Origin: an uncultured Gemmatimonadota bacterium
GTDB taxonomy: Bacteria > Gemmatimonadota > Gemmatimonadetes > Gemmatimonadales > GWC2-71-9
Reading direction: 5' to 3'
Length of the DNA: 7,068 nt
NCBI GenBank assembly: GCA_937961295.1
Contig: CALGOK010000162.1
Location: 1-7,068, forward strand
Shown here piece after piece: positions 6,214 to 7,068 of this stretch. The position numbers were made by a program, and so were the translations under genes. The notes beneath the pieces were generated by a model that had not been told where the DNA came from, made no database searches, and was given only the letters and a program-made list of their open reading frames with translations. Positions within the stretch are counted from its first letter, which is position 1; each line of letters starts with the position of its first letter.

Positions 6214-7068
6214 TCAGCCCTCGTCGTCGTCCTCGGACTCGCTGGCCTTGGCCTCGGCGGCCTTGGCCTCGGCCGCGGCCTTCGCGGCGGCCACCTGCTC
6301 GGCCGACGGGATGCCGTCGGCGGGGTAGTCGATGATCGCGACCACCACGCGGTGGTGGATCGGGTCGACCTCGAGGATCTTGGCCACGACTTCCTGGCTC
6401 TCGACCACCACGTCCTCGGGCTGCTGCTCGGGCCCGATTCCCATCTGCGACACCGGCGCGAAGCCCTCGATGTCGTCGCCGAGGTCGACCACGATCCCCT
6501 TGTCGACCGGGCGGAGCACCTTCGCGCGCCGCTCGCTGCCCACCGGCAGCGTCTCGCCGATGGTGAGCCACGGGTCGTCGGTGGCCTGCTTGAGGCCGAG
6601 GGAGATGCGCTTGTTGTCGGCGTCGATGTTGAGGATGATCACCTCGACGGTGTCCCCCTTGCGGACGACCTCCGACGGGTGCTGGACGCGCTTGGTCCAG
6701 CTCATGTCGGAGATGTGGATCAGGCCGTCGATGCCGGGCTCGATCTCCACGAACGCGCCGAACGAGGTGAGGTTGCGCACCTTGCCGGTGATCCGGGTGC
6801 CGACCGGGTACTTGAGCGGCAGCACCATCCAGGGATCCTGCTCGGTCTGCTTCATGCCGAGCGAGATCTTCTCCTCGCCCTCGTCGACCTTGAGCACCAC
6901 CGCCTCGATCGTCTCGCCGATGGACACGATCTTCGACGGGTGGCGGACGTTGCGGGTCCAGCTCATCTCGGAGATGTGGACCAGCCCCTCGATCCCCGGC
7001 TCCAGCTCCACGAAGGCGCCGAAGTTGGTGATCGAGACCAGCTTGCCCTGGACGCGCGCGTCGACAGG
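6214..7068 (-). CDS. rpsA: 30S ribosomal protein S1, C-terminal part (5' end outside window)
   Basis: The reading frame enters from the right edge and ends at TGA 6216-6214, giving the last 284 residues. S1 contacts mRNA and helps load it on the 30S subunit. Three S1 (OB-fold) domains are visible in this fragment. Residues 2-80 include ITNFGAFVELEPGIEGLVHI, 87-167 include LTSFGAFVEIEPGIDGLIHI, and 175-250 form a more diverged copy (KGIVVDLGDDIEGFAP). The first two share the phrases HIS(E/D)MSWT and HPS and are close internal duplicates, as is usual in this family; QDPW and DDPW end them. The tail from about 258 is an Ala/Lys/Glu run followed by an acidic SESEDDDEG end, probably disordered. 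The GTG at 7011 is an internal valine, not the start. The number of domains upstream cannot be seen. Confidence 0.96.
   Translation of the reverse strand, partial: PVDARVQGKLVSITNFGAFVELEPGIEGLVHISEMSWTRNVRHPSKIVSIGETIEAVVLKVDEGEEKISLGMKQTEQDPWMVLPLKYPVGTRITGKVRNLTSFGAFVEIEPGIDGLIHISDMSWTKRVQHPSEVVRKGDTVEVIILNIDADNKRISLGLKQATDDPWLTIGETLPVGSERRAKVLRPVDKGIVVDLGDDIEGFAPVSQMGIGPEQQPEDVVVESQEVVAKILEVDPIHHRVVVAIIDYPADGIPSAEQVAAAKAAAEAKAAEAKASESEDDDEG

Noticed and set aside
4265..6328. Plus-strand open frame of 687 codons
   Set aside because: It is antisense to the carboxyltransferase gene, its translation is H/R/D/G-rich without motifs, and it runs through the rpsA/carboxylase gap and the palindrome.
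6650..7068. DNA direct repeats from recent duplication
   Set aside because: The similarity reflects adjacent S1 domains of rpsA; the two copies differ at many codons, as is normal for this protein.

Overview
This is a very GC-rich bacterial window in which every convincing gene lies on the minus strand, so it reads from right to left. The likely source is a Gemmatimonadota-type or similar GC-rich environmental bacterium. That is an inference from base composition, the signal peptide ending in AAQQ, and the heptad-based palindromic repeats. No rRNA or other taxonomic marker is present to settle it.

The right edge (6214-7068) holds the 3' part of rpsA (30S ribosomal protein S1). The rpsA/carboxylase gap (6101-6213) is largely filled by an imperfect palindrome (6131-6207) that starts 6 nt past the rpsA stop. 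Next come five genes and the start of a sixth: an acyl-CoA (probably propionyl-CoA) carboxylase carboxyltransferase (4547-6100), an unrecognised secreted TPR-like protein (3448-4464), a biotin carboxylase (1952-3451), a TrmA/RumA-family RNA m5U methyltransferase (666-1955), a biotin carboxyl carrier protein (160-669), and the N-terminus of a single-TM protein (1-160). From 4464 leftward each gene overlaps the next by 1 or 4 nt, which indicates one translationally coupled operon.

Together the carboxyltransferase, biotin carboxylase and biotin carrier make a complete biotin-dependent acyl-CoA carboxylase: the BC charges biotin with CO2, the carrier swings it across, and the carboxyltransferase passes it to the acyl-CoA. 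The alpha chain that is one polypeptide in propionyl- and methylcrotonyl-CoA carboxylases is in two pieces here, apparently divided inside the BT linker domain, with the RNA methyltransferase gene between them.

The most notable feature is a hairpin-forming element of 7-bp units (1080-1163) lodged in frame inside the methyltransferase gene. It adds about 28 residues immediately before the SAM-binding motif. The element has no stop codon in any of the six frames. A second element of unrelated sequence but similar heptad-and-hairpin architecture sits after rpsA. No phage, transposase, CRISPR array, tRNA or defence system was seen.
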